From Candidatus Poseidoniaceae archaeon (GTDB lineage: Archaea > Thermoplasmatota > Poseidoniia > Poseidoniales > Poseidoniaceae): a stretch of 22,053 bases of DNA. The translations under genes and the position numbers were made by a program. The stretch is taken from contig JAKURJ010000013.1 in the NCBI GenBank assembly GCA_022452125.1, positions 1 to 22,053 on the forward strand, in the 5' to 3' direction. Below are positions 9,101 to 16,735 of this stretch, in pieces (positions within the stretch are counted from its first letter, which is position 1; the number at the start of each line of letters is the position of its first letter). The notes beneath the pieces are model-generated. The model searched no databases. It was not told the DNA's origin and saw nothing but the letters and a program-made list of their open reading frames with translations.

Positions 9101-10671
9101 ACCCTGAGGGGGATGAAATCACCTACCTTTGGGAGAGTTCACTGGATGGTGTTATCTCCAATGAAAGTTCGTGGCAAGGGCATCTCTCAAGAGGCACCCA
9201 CGTGATTAGTCTAAGTGTCAATGACGGACGCATGGAACACATCAATTCGACTAGCGTTGCAACAGAAATTGTAAATGTAGAAAATAGTCCACCACGAGCG
9301 GTTATTCACACACCGGTTTCAGGAACGAGTTATGATTCTAGTAATTTGTTTGAATTCAACGCTTCAGGCTCTGGAGATTGGGATAGCGCTTGCGCAACAT
9401 TCCCAACCAATATTTCTTGGCACTGTGCTGTTGATGAACCTGCATCAGGTTCTGAATATCTGATTTACAAGTGGGAATCAAGCATCGATGGAATCCTCCA
9501 AGAAAACGGTTCAGATTGGTTAATCTTTGAGGGCTATTTGACTAATGGTGCTCACACTATCACATTGACAATGGACGATGGAATAAATGCACCAGTTGAA
9601 GCTAGTGTAATTGTAGAAGTTGCATCTTCTGCACCTGTTCTAAATCTTGGAAGTCCTGATTTAGATCAAGGATACCATTCCAGTGATTTAATCGAATTTG
9701 ATTTAAGAAACAGCGTTGACTATGATGGAGATAACTTCACATTTAATTTGACAAGTGATATTTCGGGAGTGATAATGACAGATTCTAATCCTTCGGAGAT
9801 TCATGGGATTAACTTAGTCGCAGGACAGCACTCTTTGACATTTACTTTGACGGACGAAACAGGTTTGTCCAGACAAGAAACGGTCAGTTTGCAAGTTGTT
9901 GAATCTGACCCTGCAGCAGTAATCTATGAGCCAATAAACAATCAGTTCTTTGAGCCAGGCGAATTGATTATCTTGGATTCTAATGGAACTAATGATGCCG
10001 ATAATGACATTACACGCAGAGAATGGAGGCTTCACATCCCGGGTGAATTGTACCCAACTGTAATCTCCAACTCAGAGTTCCATTCTACAAACCTGCTTCC
10101 AGGGGTTCACCATATCTCTCTGTTCGTAGAAGATAGAAGGGGCGGTTTCGATGAATCTCACATCAACATTACAGTGGCATCAAGTAGCCCTGACCTTTCC
10201 AACCTAACCGCATCACCCAAGTTCATTTTAGTTGATGAACTCACTAAGGTAACCGTTAGCATCGTTTTGGATGACCCAGACGGAACTACTTCGCAAATCA
10301 CCGGTACAATTACCAAAAACCTACAGGTTTGGAATTTCAATTTGACCGATGACAATGGTGATGGGGTTTGGGTTGGTGAGATAGATATCATTGCCCAAGC
10401 GAGTGGTAAAGCGCAACTCAAAGTCACAGCAGTAGATGGAGAAACGATCGATTTCATGGCTATGGATGTGGACTTCATCGAAGAAGAAAACGACAATAGT
10501 TCACTGTATATTGTAGCTGGAGGAATCGCATCATTCCTTCTAGTAGCACTATTATTGGCTTGGTTGGTGATTCGTAGAAGAAAGCGCTTAGCAGACCTTG
10601 ATCTGATTGATTCTTGGGGAGTATTTGGTGGAGAAACAAAAGAATACGACCCCGAAGAATTAGAAAATTGA
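6112..10671 (+). CDS. Giant surface protein: parallel beta-helix plus Ig/PKD-like repeats with C-terminal membrane anchor
   Basis: From ATG 6112 the protein is 1519 residues. A signal peptide (TKASCAFFLISMFLLSV) lies at 1-28. Residues about 55-690 carry short recurring beta-strand units such as GVDLFNSATPIIRNL, GLNVWGSSGGLIRNL and GVHIDDARYVFLSNL, typical of right-handed parallel beta-helix (NosD/pectate-lyase-like) folds. From about residue 770 to 1350 come five or six Ig/PKD-like domains marked by SWDLDDDIMTFTW, TYDPENDTLSCSW, TIDPEGDEITYLW and similar, then one further beta domain. A membrane helix (YIVAGGIASFLLVALLLAWLV, about 1466-1487) precedes RRRKR and a short acidic tail with DSWGVFGG. 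It is probably an exposed adhesin or glycan-binding protein; no catalytic residues were identified. A GTG at 6061 in frame is a weaker start because it would bury the signal peptide. A TATA-like GGTATAGG near 6089-6096 suits near-leaderless initiation at 6112. Confidence 0.9.
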   Translation: MLRTKASCAFFLISMFLLSVQSPMLLGDTETSETSGRAQTTWSGSVVLNNHYTIPVTDELVISSCTNVTMSSGVRIYVEGRITVEGTSACPVYFDYSGGGDHMGIQFNSSSNGRGSKIDNASIIHSTYGITVYGSDPYLANVTIWSPDDVGVDLFNSATPIIRNLVVDEAGQDWNFPNYWRYGIGLSIGAGSAPNIDGLSVNDAVTRGLNVWGSSGGLIRNLTLTNITGATLAQSAGIWVEDSVPLIEHTVIDRADHGAIIRHIDDGSLTRAVMRDLEIKNSMYKAIILDKEDRTNYTNYQSAIIEGLQISGTGGPGAKTAGLATSTIEINATGAWIEDAHLEDNDAVGVQLYFVDSSTVFTNLSINNTGGAGTGANAAGISVRSSYFAAKFNGLEVSNSTGPGVFAKSGGAIQGSDWHLHHNGQEGFYLESAATIVDGLDLHNNADSGVHIDDARYVFLSNLTSSLNGDAGLEFDRANDIESSSGDVRCTNCTSNGDNRGVVAIDSVDLYLEDLQVYDPITGPAISINNSGLDIGVQGGMFHLNNVKTWINHSGPAIDITGAEGEIDGLDMYGAHEGLVWDAEHNVERTSILSNANFSGTGCLALSNHDQLSGQGNRITNDCTGNLTFTNVELNWSGLADLGAHIFDVDTNSHLHLHQPSNIDYDNASIDGNGWIEEAWNVEVWVINNNSNGVPVASVSLDFDQLETTIGDSTNDVGTVTFPDLRGKKYNSLGQSPYPAVTVECSYDGVTNSTNISLSQDRAVWCHLPLENQAPFIMWDSPLDQNVFPSQSEVSFNASRSWDLDDDIMTFTWTSSLDGELLQGQTSEFTVNGMVAPIIALSDGIHDITLEICDDKGNCVEEIRTIELSNQPPIIVVNTDPNLSPWGELISPITKPVEYNLSGTYDPENDTLSCSWSWLGNSVQVSDCTNSTGFLSFANSTSNSFDLTFSVSDGINNPSEWVIPVELFNEMPNASFDVIRTGNLSEDSINLLSTTIDPEGDEITYLWESSLDGVISNESSWQGHLSRGTHVISLSVNDGRMEHINSTSVATEIVNVENSPPRAVIHTPVSGTSYDSSNLFEFNASGSGDWDSACATFPTNISWHCAVDEPASGSEYLIYKWESSIDGILQENGSDWLIFEGYLTNGAHTITLTMDDGINAPVEASVIVEVASSAPVLNLGSPDLDQGYHSSDLIEFDLRNSVDYDGDNFTFNLTSDISGVIMTDSNPSEIHGINLVAGQHSLTFTLTDETGLSRQETVSLQVVESDPAAVIYEPINNQFFEPGELIILDSNGTNDADNDITRREWRLHIPGELYPTVISNSEFHSTNLLPGVHHISLFVEDRRGGFDESHINITVASSSPDLSNLTASPKFILVDELTKVTVSIVLDDPDGTTSQITGTITKNLQVWNFNLTDDNGDGVWVGEIDIIAQASGKAQLKVTAVDGETIDFMAMDVDFIEEENDNSSLYIVAGGIASFLLVALLLAWLVIRRRKRLADLDLIDSWGVFGGETKEYDPEELEN

Positions 10672-10837
10672 TTACTCCTAGTCAGTAAACAGCACAACCA
10701 GTAAGGTATGGGGGTGCTACGTTATTCATTACACATTTTGTGTTAGGATTACTAGGCTGACAGGCCCTACTATTGGTCGCACAATGAGTATTGGATTCTT
10801 CAATAGAATCATAATCGACAAGCCACAATTATTGTGA
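10672..10837. terminator. Convergent intergenic region with three small inverted repeats
   Basis: These 166 bases separate two converging genes. They contain ACACA-TTT-TGTGT (10731-10743), GATTCT-TCAAT-AGAATC (10794-10810) and CACAA-TTA-TTGTG (10824-10836). The last begins one base after the stop codon of the minus-strand glycosyltransferase, so it would be the first structure in its 3' untranslated region. None is followed by a long T run. A termination role is inferred from position only. No gene is visible here. Confidence 0.35.
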
Positions 10838-11611
10838 CTACTTCTGTTCAGGTATGTCCCCGTTTAGAGAATCAGGATTATCATCCAGAGGACCCCATTC
10901 AGTGCGGGTTCGATTTAGACCGAATCTCTTTGCCCAAATGAATTTCAAATTTTTCCATCCATCTCCCCACGTGTGTATTTCTGCTTCACCGACACGTGGG
11001 CGGTATGGAACTGAAATCTCGATGGCTTTTTTCTTGCCCAGAACTCTTCTTGCTAGGATTTTCATCTCTTCAGAAAGTGGCATCCCATCATTGGTAGGGC
11101 GCATCTTTTCATTCTCAAAAATTGACTTACGGAATACCCACATGCCGGACTGAGAATCTTTTATTCCATAACCGAAAGCAAGTCTTGCGTTGAATGAAAG
11201 CATCCAATTTCCAAATCCGTGGAGACCTGACATCGAACCTTCTTCAGCAAGGGTCAATCTATCACAAGTGATGAAATCTAGGTCTTCATCTAAGAGTCTC
11301 TTCACTAGGTCAGGAACTACTTCAGCAGGATAGGTACAGTCTGCATCCATTGTTACAATGATATCTCCTTTGGCGACAACGAAGCCTGTTCTGTATGCTC
11401 TCCCATATCCCTTTCTTGGCTCTAAATGGACTCGAATTCCCTTCTCAAGGGCAATTTCCCTAGTCTTGTCAGTAGAACTTCCATCTACAATCATTATTTC
11501 CAATTCATCACACCAATCCCTTGGAATAGAATCCACTGTAGGGCCTAGTGCTTCTTCCTCATTTCGAGTGGGAAGGATGATGGTGACAGAGACAGGTAAC
11601 TTGTCCGCCAT
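10838..11611 (-). CDS. GT2 family glycosyltransferase, dolichyl-phosphate sugar synthase-like
   Basis: A GT-A fold transferase that most likely moves a hexose from a nucleotide sugar to polyprenyl phosphate or a growing glycan on the cytoplasmic face of the membrane. From ATG 11611 it is 257 residues. The GT2 start motif TIILPTRNEEEAL leads in, followed by IVDGSSTDKT, the glycine-rich RKGYGRAYRTG, the metal-binding MDADCTYPAEVV (a DxD equivalent) and SQSGMWVFRKSI, the counterpart of the QSGFR motif in dolichol-phosphate mannose/glucose synthases. No membrane helix is present, unlike the larger GT2 enzymes with C-terminal helices. The frame extends to 11668, but MADKLPVSVTIILP gives the usual short N-terminus. 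It is divergent from a GT4 glycosyltransferase, which suggests a joint role in surface glycosylation. The sugar and acceptor cannot be read from sequence. Confidence 0.88.
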   Translation of the reverse strand: MADKLPVSVTIILPTRNEEEALGPTVDSIPRDWCDELEIMIVDGSSTDKTREIALEKGIRVHLEPRKGYGRAYRTGFVVAKGDIIVTMDADCTYPAEVVPDLVKRLLDEDLDFITCDRLTLAEEGSMSGLHGFGNWMLSFNARLAFGYGIKDSQSGMWVFRKSIFENEKMRPTNDGMPLSEEMKILARRVLGKKKAIEISVPYRPRVGEAEIHTWGDGWKNLKFIWAKRFGLNRTRTEWGPLDDNPDSLNGDIPEQK

Positions 11612-11655
11612 GGCCTGTGGACTCAAGAATTCGTTTTGAAGGCACCTATCCATTG

Positions 11656-11672
11656 GATTATTTATCATATTA
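11656..11672 (+). promoter_or_regulatory. AT-rich TATA-like element of the divergent glycosyltransferase pair
   Basis: An A/T stretch (GGATTATTTATCATATTA) lies in the 83-base divergent gap. Its centre, near 11665, is about 25 bases upstream of the plus-strand start region (ATG 11686 / ATG 11695), the spacing expected for an archaeal TATA box. Transcription would then begin at or just before the start codon. This is a positional inference. Confidence 0.4.
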
Positions 11673-11694
11673 CGAAGTCGGAGTAATGTTCGAC

Positions 11695-12969
11695 ATGCAT
11701 ATTGCCATAGTGTCCGGCGAATATCCTCCTCGTTGGGGAGGCATTGGCTCAGTGGTTTTCCACCTTGCTGGACACTTTGTCCAATTGGGCCATGAGGTCA
11801 CAATAATTACCCGGTCACACCATGAAAAAACTCCTTCTCAAGAAGGCGTAGAGGTTATTCCAGTTAAGTGGGCTAAATTACCAATGGCCTTCACACGCTC
11901 ATACGGTAAAAGTGCGGTAAAGGCTCTGAAAAAGTTGCATGCAAAAAAGCCGATCGACATAATCAATGCTCATCTTCCTTTGGTATCTTGGAAGCGTAAA
12001 GAATTCACATGGCTCGAACAAAATGTTGCCCCGATTGTTTCGTGCCTACACGGCTCATGGTTAGGAGAAAAAGAAGGTGTCAAAAGAGCAGCTGCTGCTA
12101 AAGAATCTGCCACCTGGAAGAATCCAAATGACCTCGCAATCCTAACTACTGCTGGCTGGTATTCGAAATATGAAAGAGCTGGAGTCCTAGAGTCAAGTAT
12201 CTGTGTGGCGAACTCTCAATCAACATTGAAAGAGTTCCAAAGATGGTACAAACCTGACGAGAATTTCGATTGTGAAGTTATTCTATGGGGGTGTGACCAC
12301 AAGGTATTCCGTCCTCCCAACATCGATGATGAAGCCGAGCAGTTAGAGCATGAAAGAATTAGACACTTATATGGCTGTGCAGACGAAGAATCGCTCAATT
12401 ATTCTGCGAAGACAAAAACTCCAATGTTACTCGCAGTAGGACGATTAGTCGCAAGAAAAGGCTACATGACTTTGCTAAGAGCAATGCCGGCAATTTTGCA
12501 AGAAAACCCAAATGCAAAACTTGTGATTGTAGGACGAGGACATATGAAATCAAGTCTCGAGAAAAATGCGAAAAAGCTTGGTATTTCAGATTCAATTCAC
12601 ATTCAGAGTAGCCTTTCATTCGAAGAACTTGCCCAACATTTCCGTTCAGCAGATCTTGTTGTTTATCCCTCATATTACGAGGGGCAAGGCCTGATCCCGT
12701 TGGAGTCATTGGCTAGTGGGACCCCGGTTGCAACCGTTAATCAAGAGCCATTGACTGAGATGGTCGATGATTCAGTGGGTGGATTATTCAAGCGTGGCGA
12801 GCCTGAAGATTTGGCTAGGTGCGTCAATGAAATGTTAGCCAGCGAAGAAACTGCCAAGAAGGCAATTCTGGGCCGAGAAAGGGTTCTTTCTCGCTATACT
12901 TACGAACATAATGCTTCAGATTACGTTGCTGTTTTCAATCGTGCAATTGAGAAACGAAACGGGAAATAA
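11695..12969 (+). CDS. GT4 family glycosyltransferase (GT-B fold)
   Basis: A retaining GT-B glycosyltransferase, probably acting in surface glycan or exopolysaccharide assembly. From ATG 11695 it is 424 residues. The N-terminal Rossmann half opens with MHIAIVSGEYPPRWGGIGSV, the standard GT4 start in which the glycine loop contacts donor and acceptor. The C-terminal half has the GT4 signatures LLAVGRLVARKGYMTLLRA, KLVIVGRGHMK and YEGQGLIPLE, the last being the E-x7-E catalytic/donor-binding motif, followed by ASGTPVATVNQEPLTEMV and GGLFKRGEPEDLA. An in-frame ATG at 11686 and a GTG at 11617 exist. I prefer 11695 because the family begins directly with this strand; GGAG at 11680-11683 lies upstream. 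It is divergent from the GT2 gene. Donor sugar is unknown. Confidence 0.92.
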   Translation: MHIAIVSGEYPPRWGGIGSVVFHLAGHFVQLGHEVTIITRSHHEKTPSQEGVEVIPVKWAKLPMAFTRSYGKSAVKALKKLHAKKPIDIINAHLPLVSWKRKEFTWLEQNVAPIVSCLHGSWLGEKEGVKRAAAAKESATWKNPNDLAILTTAGWYSKYERAGVLESSICVANSQSTLKEFQRWYKPDENFDCEVILWGCDHKVFRPPNIDDEAEQLEHERIRHLYGCADEESLNYSAKTKTPMLLAVGRLVARKGYMTLLRAMPAILQENPNAKLVIVGRGHMKSSLEKNAKKLGISDSIHIQSSLSFEELAQHFRSADLVVYPSYYEGQGLIPLESLASGTPVATVNQEPLTEMVDDSVGGLFKRGEPEDLARCVNEMLASEETAKKAILGRERVLSRYTYEHNASDYVAVFNRAIEKRNGK

Positions 12970-12975
12970 TTTCAA

Positions 12976-12985
12976 TTTGTACAAA
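12976..12985. promoter_or_regulatory. Perfect 10-base palindrome upstream of the surface operon
   Basis: TTTGTACAAA is a perfect palindrome 40 bases before ATG 13026 and just after the GT4 stop codon. A second palindrome, GCCGGC, lies at 12991-12996. It sits where a transcription factor could bind, but no copy elsewhere in the window supports an operator, so the call is tentative. Confidence 0.25.
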
Positions 12986-13025
12986 ACTTTGCCGGCGTTG
13001 TCTTGAAAACCAAACCCTCGCATGC

Positions 13026-15482
13026 ATGCACATGCGCGCGGAGCAGTGGGTGGTGTGCTTCCTCGCAGTGTCCTTGTTGACGTTTTTACCCGCAGTGCAG
13101 GCGGATAATGACACCTCTACCGCAAATGTACTGACAAATGGTGTTTCAACCAACGGCTATGTTTGTTACGACGACGGCTGTTCACCTAATGATGAAGTCG
13201 ATTGGTGGAAGATTTACGCCTACAAAGGCGACATCGTCCAAGTTGGATTTTCTGGTTCGATGAATAACGGCGCATGGTGGTGCCCGGGTGACGGTTGGGA
13301 GGCAGATTACTCACTTCACGATTCTAATGGCGCTCAAGTAGCGAGCCAAGCAATGAGCGATGCAGGTTCATCGACCACACTTTCCACAACAATGCCAACC
13401 TCTGGTTGGGTTTATGTCAAAATTAAGGGTAAAGATAGCTGGTGTAACGATGGTGTCGATTATACTCTAACTCCTTCTTTGAACCAGGATAATCGTGACA
13501 GTGATGAAGATGGGGTTGTCGAGAATGAAGACGACTGTGACTTGGTTTCTGGGACCTCAACCAATGACCGTCAAGGCTGTCCTGATACAGATTCAGATGG
13601 TTGGTCTGATCCCGATGAAGGTTGGACCACAAACAATGGAGCAGACGCTTTCCCTACCCAACCTAGTCAATGGATAGACTCAGATAATGATGGATTTGGA
13701 GACAACATCAATGGTTTCGAACCGGACCATTGCCCATACCGAAGAGGGTACTCAAACCTAGACAGATTCGGTTGTTTGGATTCCGATGGTGATGGATGGT
13801 CGGATGCTGACCCCGGTGGATTAGACGGAGTCGAGCCATGGTTTGCTCACCCTAATGGTTCCGCAGATGCTTTCCCATTCACTCCAAGTCAGTGGAATGA
13901 CACTGATGAGGACGGGTTTGGAGATAACTGGGCTGACGGCTCTTGGAATGAAACTAGAATGAATTGGTCCATTGGTGTATGGTATGCCAATGCTAGTCAA
14001 CCAGATGCATGTCCTTTCGTCACAGGATTTTCCCTTGAAGATAGATTTGGATGCCCAGATGCAGATAATGATGGTTGGTCTGACCCAGATTCTAACTGGA
14101 CCGCTTCAAACGGTGCAGACGCATTCCCTGAAAATCCTACACAATGGTCTGACAGAGATAACGATGGCTGGGGAGACAATCAAAGCGAAGGTGCATTGCA
14201 GGTAGATGATTTCCCTGATAATCCAACACAGTGGCTCGATACTGATGGCGACGGATGGGGAGATAACAACTCATATGGAGCAACCCAGGTCGATGATTTC
14301 CCACTGATTCCAAGCCAATACCGCGATACTGATGGCGACGGTTACGGAGATGACATTAGCGGCTTTGAAGGAGACGTATGTCCTTTGAGCACGGTTGAAG
14401 AAGTTGAAAGCGGATGGATTAGTTGGGCTGACAGATTTGGTTGCTTAGATTCAGATATGGATGGTTACTCAAATCCTGATGATTGGTGGATTTCGCACCC
14501 TGACGGATTTGCTGACGCCTTCCCTGATGACGAAAGTCAATGGCATGATACTGATGACGATGGCTACGGTGATAACCTCGAGTATTTCGATGGAGAAACC
14601 TGGAGAGAAGCCTGGAGAGGAGATGGCTGTGTAGCTACCGAAGGTAACTCAGCGATGGATCGCTGGGGTTGCCCTGACTCTGATGGTGACGGTTGGTCAG
14701 ACCCTACTACTCACTGGTTGGCTAGCCCGGGTGGTATGGCTGATGCTTGGCCTGATGATGTAACTCAATGGCATGATAGAGATGGCGATGGTAGAGGAGA
14801 TAATCCACGTGGTACCACCGCAGATGTTTGTCCAGATGTACCTGGTACTTCGCAAGGCCCAACTGCAGGTGGCGACCGCTGGGGTTGCCATGATACCGAT
14901 GGCGATGGTTGGTCAGACCAAGGTGACAAATTCCAGCACGAGCCAACTCAGTGGCGTGATTTAGATGGCGATGGATTTGGTGACAACCCAGATGGACATG
15001 AAGGAGATGCATGTCCAAACGAAAGAGGCCAGTCCTTCTTCGACAGACTAGGATGCCGAGATTCAGACGGCGATGGTTGGTCTGACCCTTCCCAAAACTG
15101 GTTAGCATCTCCTTGGGGCGAAGCTGATGCATTCCCAACCGACAGATTACAATGGCAAGATAGCGATGAAGATGGATTTGGCGATGTTCCGATGGGTGCG
15201 AAGCGTGACGATTGTCCTGATGTGCCTGGAACCTCAACTAGAGACGTCCAAGGTTGTATTGATTCAGATGGAGATGGATGGTCAGACGAATACGGTGGTT
15301 GGAATGCAGCATTCTCTGTTATGGGAGAAGAACCGGCTTCCAGTTGGCTTTCATACATGATTCTAGGAACAGTAATGCTTCTTTCCTCTGGATTAGCGAT
15401 GATTGTTCGTTATTCACGCTCAGTATCATCTCTTGAGAGAGGAATCGTTGAGGAAAAGAAAGGGGGCGATTCAAATGCGTGA
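13026..15482 (+). CDS. DxDxDG (thrombospondin type 3-like) repeat surface protein with PPC-like N-terminal domain
   Basis: 818 residues. A signal peptide (RAEQWVVCFLAVSLLTFLPA) ends near QADNDT. Residues about 35-155 resemble a pre-peptidase C-terminal-type beta-sandwich (EVDWWKIYAYKGDIVQVGF ... GWVYVKIKG), with cysteines that could form disulfides. Residues about 158-758 hold 18 DxDxDG units, mostly DSDGDGWSDP and DTDGDGFGDN types alternating, with spacers such as ADAFPxxPxQW and DxCPxxxGxSxxDRxGC. Each acidic loop should bind calcium, giving a long rigid rod. A membrane helix begins at about 774 (WLSYMILGTVMLLSSGLAMIV), followed by a short cytoplasmic tail. No catalytic domain is seen, so a structural or adhesive role is likely. 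It is the first gene of a three-gene operon; its last 8 bases overlap the next gene. An in-frame ATG at 13032 is an alternative start. Confidence 0.92.
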   Translation: MHMRAEQWVVCFLAVSLLTFLPAVQADNDTSTANVLTNGVSTNGYVCYDDGCSPNDEVDWWKIYAYKGDIVQVGFSGSMNNGAWWCPGDGWEADYSLHDSNGAQVASQAMSDAGSSTTLSTTMPTSGWVYVKIKGKDSWCNDGVDYTLTPSLNQDNRDSDEDGVVENEDDCDLVSGTSTNDRQGCPDTDSDGWSDPDEGWTTNNGADAFPTQPSQWIDSDNDGFGDNINGFEPDHCPYRRGYSNLDRFGCLDSDGDGWSDADPGGLDGVEPWFAHPNGSADAFPFTPSQWNDTDEDGFGDNWADGSWNETRMNWSIGVWYANASQPDACPFVTGFSLEDRFGCPDADNDGWSDPDSNWTASNGADAFPENPTQWSDRDNDGWGDNQSEGALQVDDFPDNPTQWLDTDGDGWGDNNSYGATQVDDFPLIPSQYRDTDGDGYGDDISGFEGDVCPLSTVEEVESGWISWADRFGCLDSDMDGYSNPDDWWISHPDGFADAFPDDESQWHDTDDDGYGDNLEYFDGETWREAWRGDGCVATEGNSAMDRWGCPDSDGDGWSDPTTHWLASPGGMADAWPDDVTQWHDRDGDGRGDNPRGTTADVCPDVPGTSQGPTAGGDRWGCHDTDGDGWSDQGDKFQHEPTQWRDLDGDGFGDNPDGHEGDACPNERGQSFFDRLGCRDSDGDGWSDPSQNWLASPWGEADAFPTDRLQWQDSDEDGFGDVPMGAKRDDCPDVPGTSTRDVQGCIDSDGDGWSDEYGGWNAAFSVMGEEPASSWLSYMILGTVMLLSSGLAMIVRYSRSVSSLERGIVEEKKGGDSNA
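13497..15299 (+). repeat. Degenerate tandem array of 18 DxDxDG calcium-binding units
   Basis: Eighteen Asp-x-Asp-x-Asp-Gly units occur between these bases, in an alternating two-unit supra-repeat of roughly 55-75 codons. One unit is followed by WSDP and an ADAFP...QW spacer, the next by FGDN and a CP...DRxGC spacer. DNA copies are related (GATGGTGATGG-like cores) but diverged at third positions, so this is protein-level repetition and not a recent DNA expansion. Confidence 0.85.
15462..15482 (+). promoter_or_regulatory. Ribosome-binding site and overlapping stop/start of the second operon gene
   Basis: GGGGGCGAT (15462-15470) resembles the archaeal/bacterial GGAGGTGAT site and lies 8 bases before ATG 15475. 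The upstream stop TGA is at 15480-15482, inside the new gene's first codons. This fixes the start at 15475 although the frame extends back to 15403, and it indicates translational coupling. Confidence 0.65.
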
Positions 15483-16731
15483 GTGGTTATTGATCGCTTT
15501 GATGGTCTCTCTTTGCTTTACAGGCAATGTTGTGGCAGAAGAAGAGAGTGATCCATTTTCAGATGCGGGACTAGATCTAATCGCTTTGCGCAACGATAGC
15601 CTTGATAGCAACCAAGATGGAATGATGGATGCAATTAGGGTAGTAGTCGTAATCAACTCAACAAACCAATGGGTAGATTTGACACTCACCTTGATTGGTG
15701 AGCATTCAGGAATTACAGTTTATGAAGAGGTACTAATGGCGTTTGAAGATCAGGAAAACGCATCATTAACCTATGATTCCTGGGCTGCTGGTGAACACAC
15801 ATTGATTCTAGAAATTAGTGATGCTGACGGAAGATTGCTGAAGTCTGTGAACATTGGTACATTTGATTTGAGCCCTGCTTTAGCGACCCCAGAAATCGAT
15901 TTGCTATTGTCTGGGTCCGAGATTATGCAAACTGGAGATGATTGTCAAATCACCAGAGATTTCGTGGATGAGACCGGTCCGAGATGGGATTTCGAAGGAA
16001 CTCGCTCAATCACTGGAACCCCTTTCAAAGTGTTGGACACAGACCAAGTATTGGATTGCAGTAACTGGCCCGCGGGGACATATGTTGTCTCTGAAACTTA
16101 TCAGAATGGACTAGGACAGACCACTAGCGATACATTGGAACTTGTTATCGTAAACAAGCCACCACCGAACTTCGAAATTGAATTGAATGGGAACGATGCT
16201 CTTGCCGGAACCCCTTGTACAATTACACATGTTGCCGCAACAGGAGAAGATCACACTGATTTCGTCAAGGATTGGAGAATTACTCCTTCCATTGGATTAA
16301 TTGCAAATTCTAGTACCTTAGATTGCTCAATGTGGGAATCCGGAGTCTACAAAATTCTCTTGACCGTTACTAATGATGAGGAGATTAGCACAACCGGTGG
16401 AACAATGCTAATTCGTATGCCATCCCCTGAAATGGCATCAGCGGATGAAGATGCACCAGCTCTCTCAAAGGGTCAGGAAACAGAAACCTCCAGTGTAGGA
16501 ATTTGGGGGATCGTAATGCTGTCTCTAGTTCTGGGAATTGCAGTATTCGTTTTGATGATGAAAAGTCCTGAAGACGACGAGTTGTTTGGCGGATTGCTCA
16601 ATGATATGGGCGAGCCAGACTCTGAAGGTTTGCCCACCCACGTCGATGAAAATGGAATGTTGTGGAGAAAACACGACAATGGTGAAGTTGATTGGTGGGA
16701 CCGCTCTTCAATGATGTGGAAGAGGTGGTAA
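15475..16731 (+). CDS. Ig-like single-pass membrane protein with tryptophan-rich cytoplasmic tail
   Basis: 418 residues. The signal peptide is MREWLLIALMVSLCFTGNVVA. An N-terminal beta domain has an acidic loop, DSLDSNQDGMMDAIRV, that may bind calcium and resembles CARDB-type domains. It is followed by two homologous Ig-like domains, each with a cysteine pair: CQIT...LDCSNWPAGTYVV and CTIT...LDCSMWESGVYKI. A membrane helix lies at about 343-363 (IWGIVMLSLVLGIAVFVLMM). The roughly 55-residue cytoplasmic tail contains an acidic DDELFGG box and ends in an aromatic module (GMLWRKHDNGEVDWWDR, then MWKRW) with five tryptophans spaced like a small WW-type binding fold. Family unknown; it could be a receptor or scaffold. 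The start overlaps the upstream gene by 8 bases. Its stop region carries the ribosome-binding site of the next gene. Confidence 0.88.
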   Translation: MREWLLIALMVSLCFTGNVVAEEESDPFSDAGLDLIALRNDSLDSNQDGMMDAIRVVVVINSTNQWVDLTLTLIGEHSGITVYEEVLMAFEDQENASLTYDSWAAGEHTLILEISDADGRLLKSVNIGTFDLSPALATPEIDLLLSGSEIMQTGDDCQITRDFVDETGPRWDFEGTRSITGTPFKVLDTDQVLDCSNWPAGTYVVSETYQNGLGQTTSDTLELVIVNKPPPNFEIELNGNDALAGTPCTITHVAATGEDHTDFVKDWRITPSIGLIANSSTLDCSMWESGVYKILLTVTNDEEISTTGGTMLIRMPSPEMASADEDAPALSKGQETETSSVGIWGIVMLSLVLGIAVFVLMMKSPEDDELFGGLLNDMGEPDSEGLPTHVDENGMLWRKHDNGEVDWWDRSSMMWKRW

Positions 16732-16735
16732 TGTG
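16722..16735 (+). promoter_or_regulatory. Ribosome-binding site deciding the GTG start of the DUF4105 gene
   Basis: GAGGTG at 16722-16727, within the last codons of the upstream gene, lies 5 bases before GTG 16733. The upstream stop TAA is at 16729-16731, one base before that GTG. This favours GTG 16733 over the in-frame ATG at 16760 and implies coupled translation. Confidence 0.6.

Noticed and set aside
10500..10671. Archaeosortase or sortase sorting signal at exoprotein C-termini
   Set aside because: No LPxTG or PGF-type motif before the membrane helices, which are followed by basic patches and real cytoplasmic tails, as for simple single-pass anchors.
10158..10697. 179-codon open frame on the minus strand
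   Set aside because: Serine-rich antisense shadow of the well-supported beta-helix/Ig-like protein and its membrane anchor; no recognisable domain.
13022..13108. Short frame from ATG 13022 overlapping the start of the surface protein
   Set aside because: It arises from the repeated ATGC tract and stops after 28 codons without protein-like features.
14722..15237. 171-codon histidine-rich open frame on the minus strand
   Set aside because: It is the complement of GAT/GGT-rich DxDxDG repeats, which yields His/Ile/Thr codons without stops; no signal, start context or family features.
13497..15299. Repetitive DNA that might be a CRISPR array or minisatellite
   Set aside because: Units are diverged at codon third positions and keep an open frame with calcium-loop residues; this is protein repetition.
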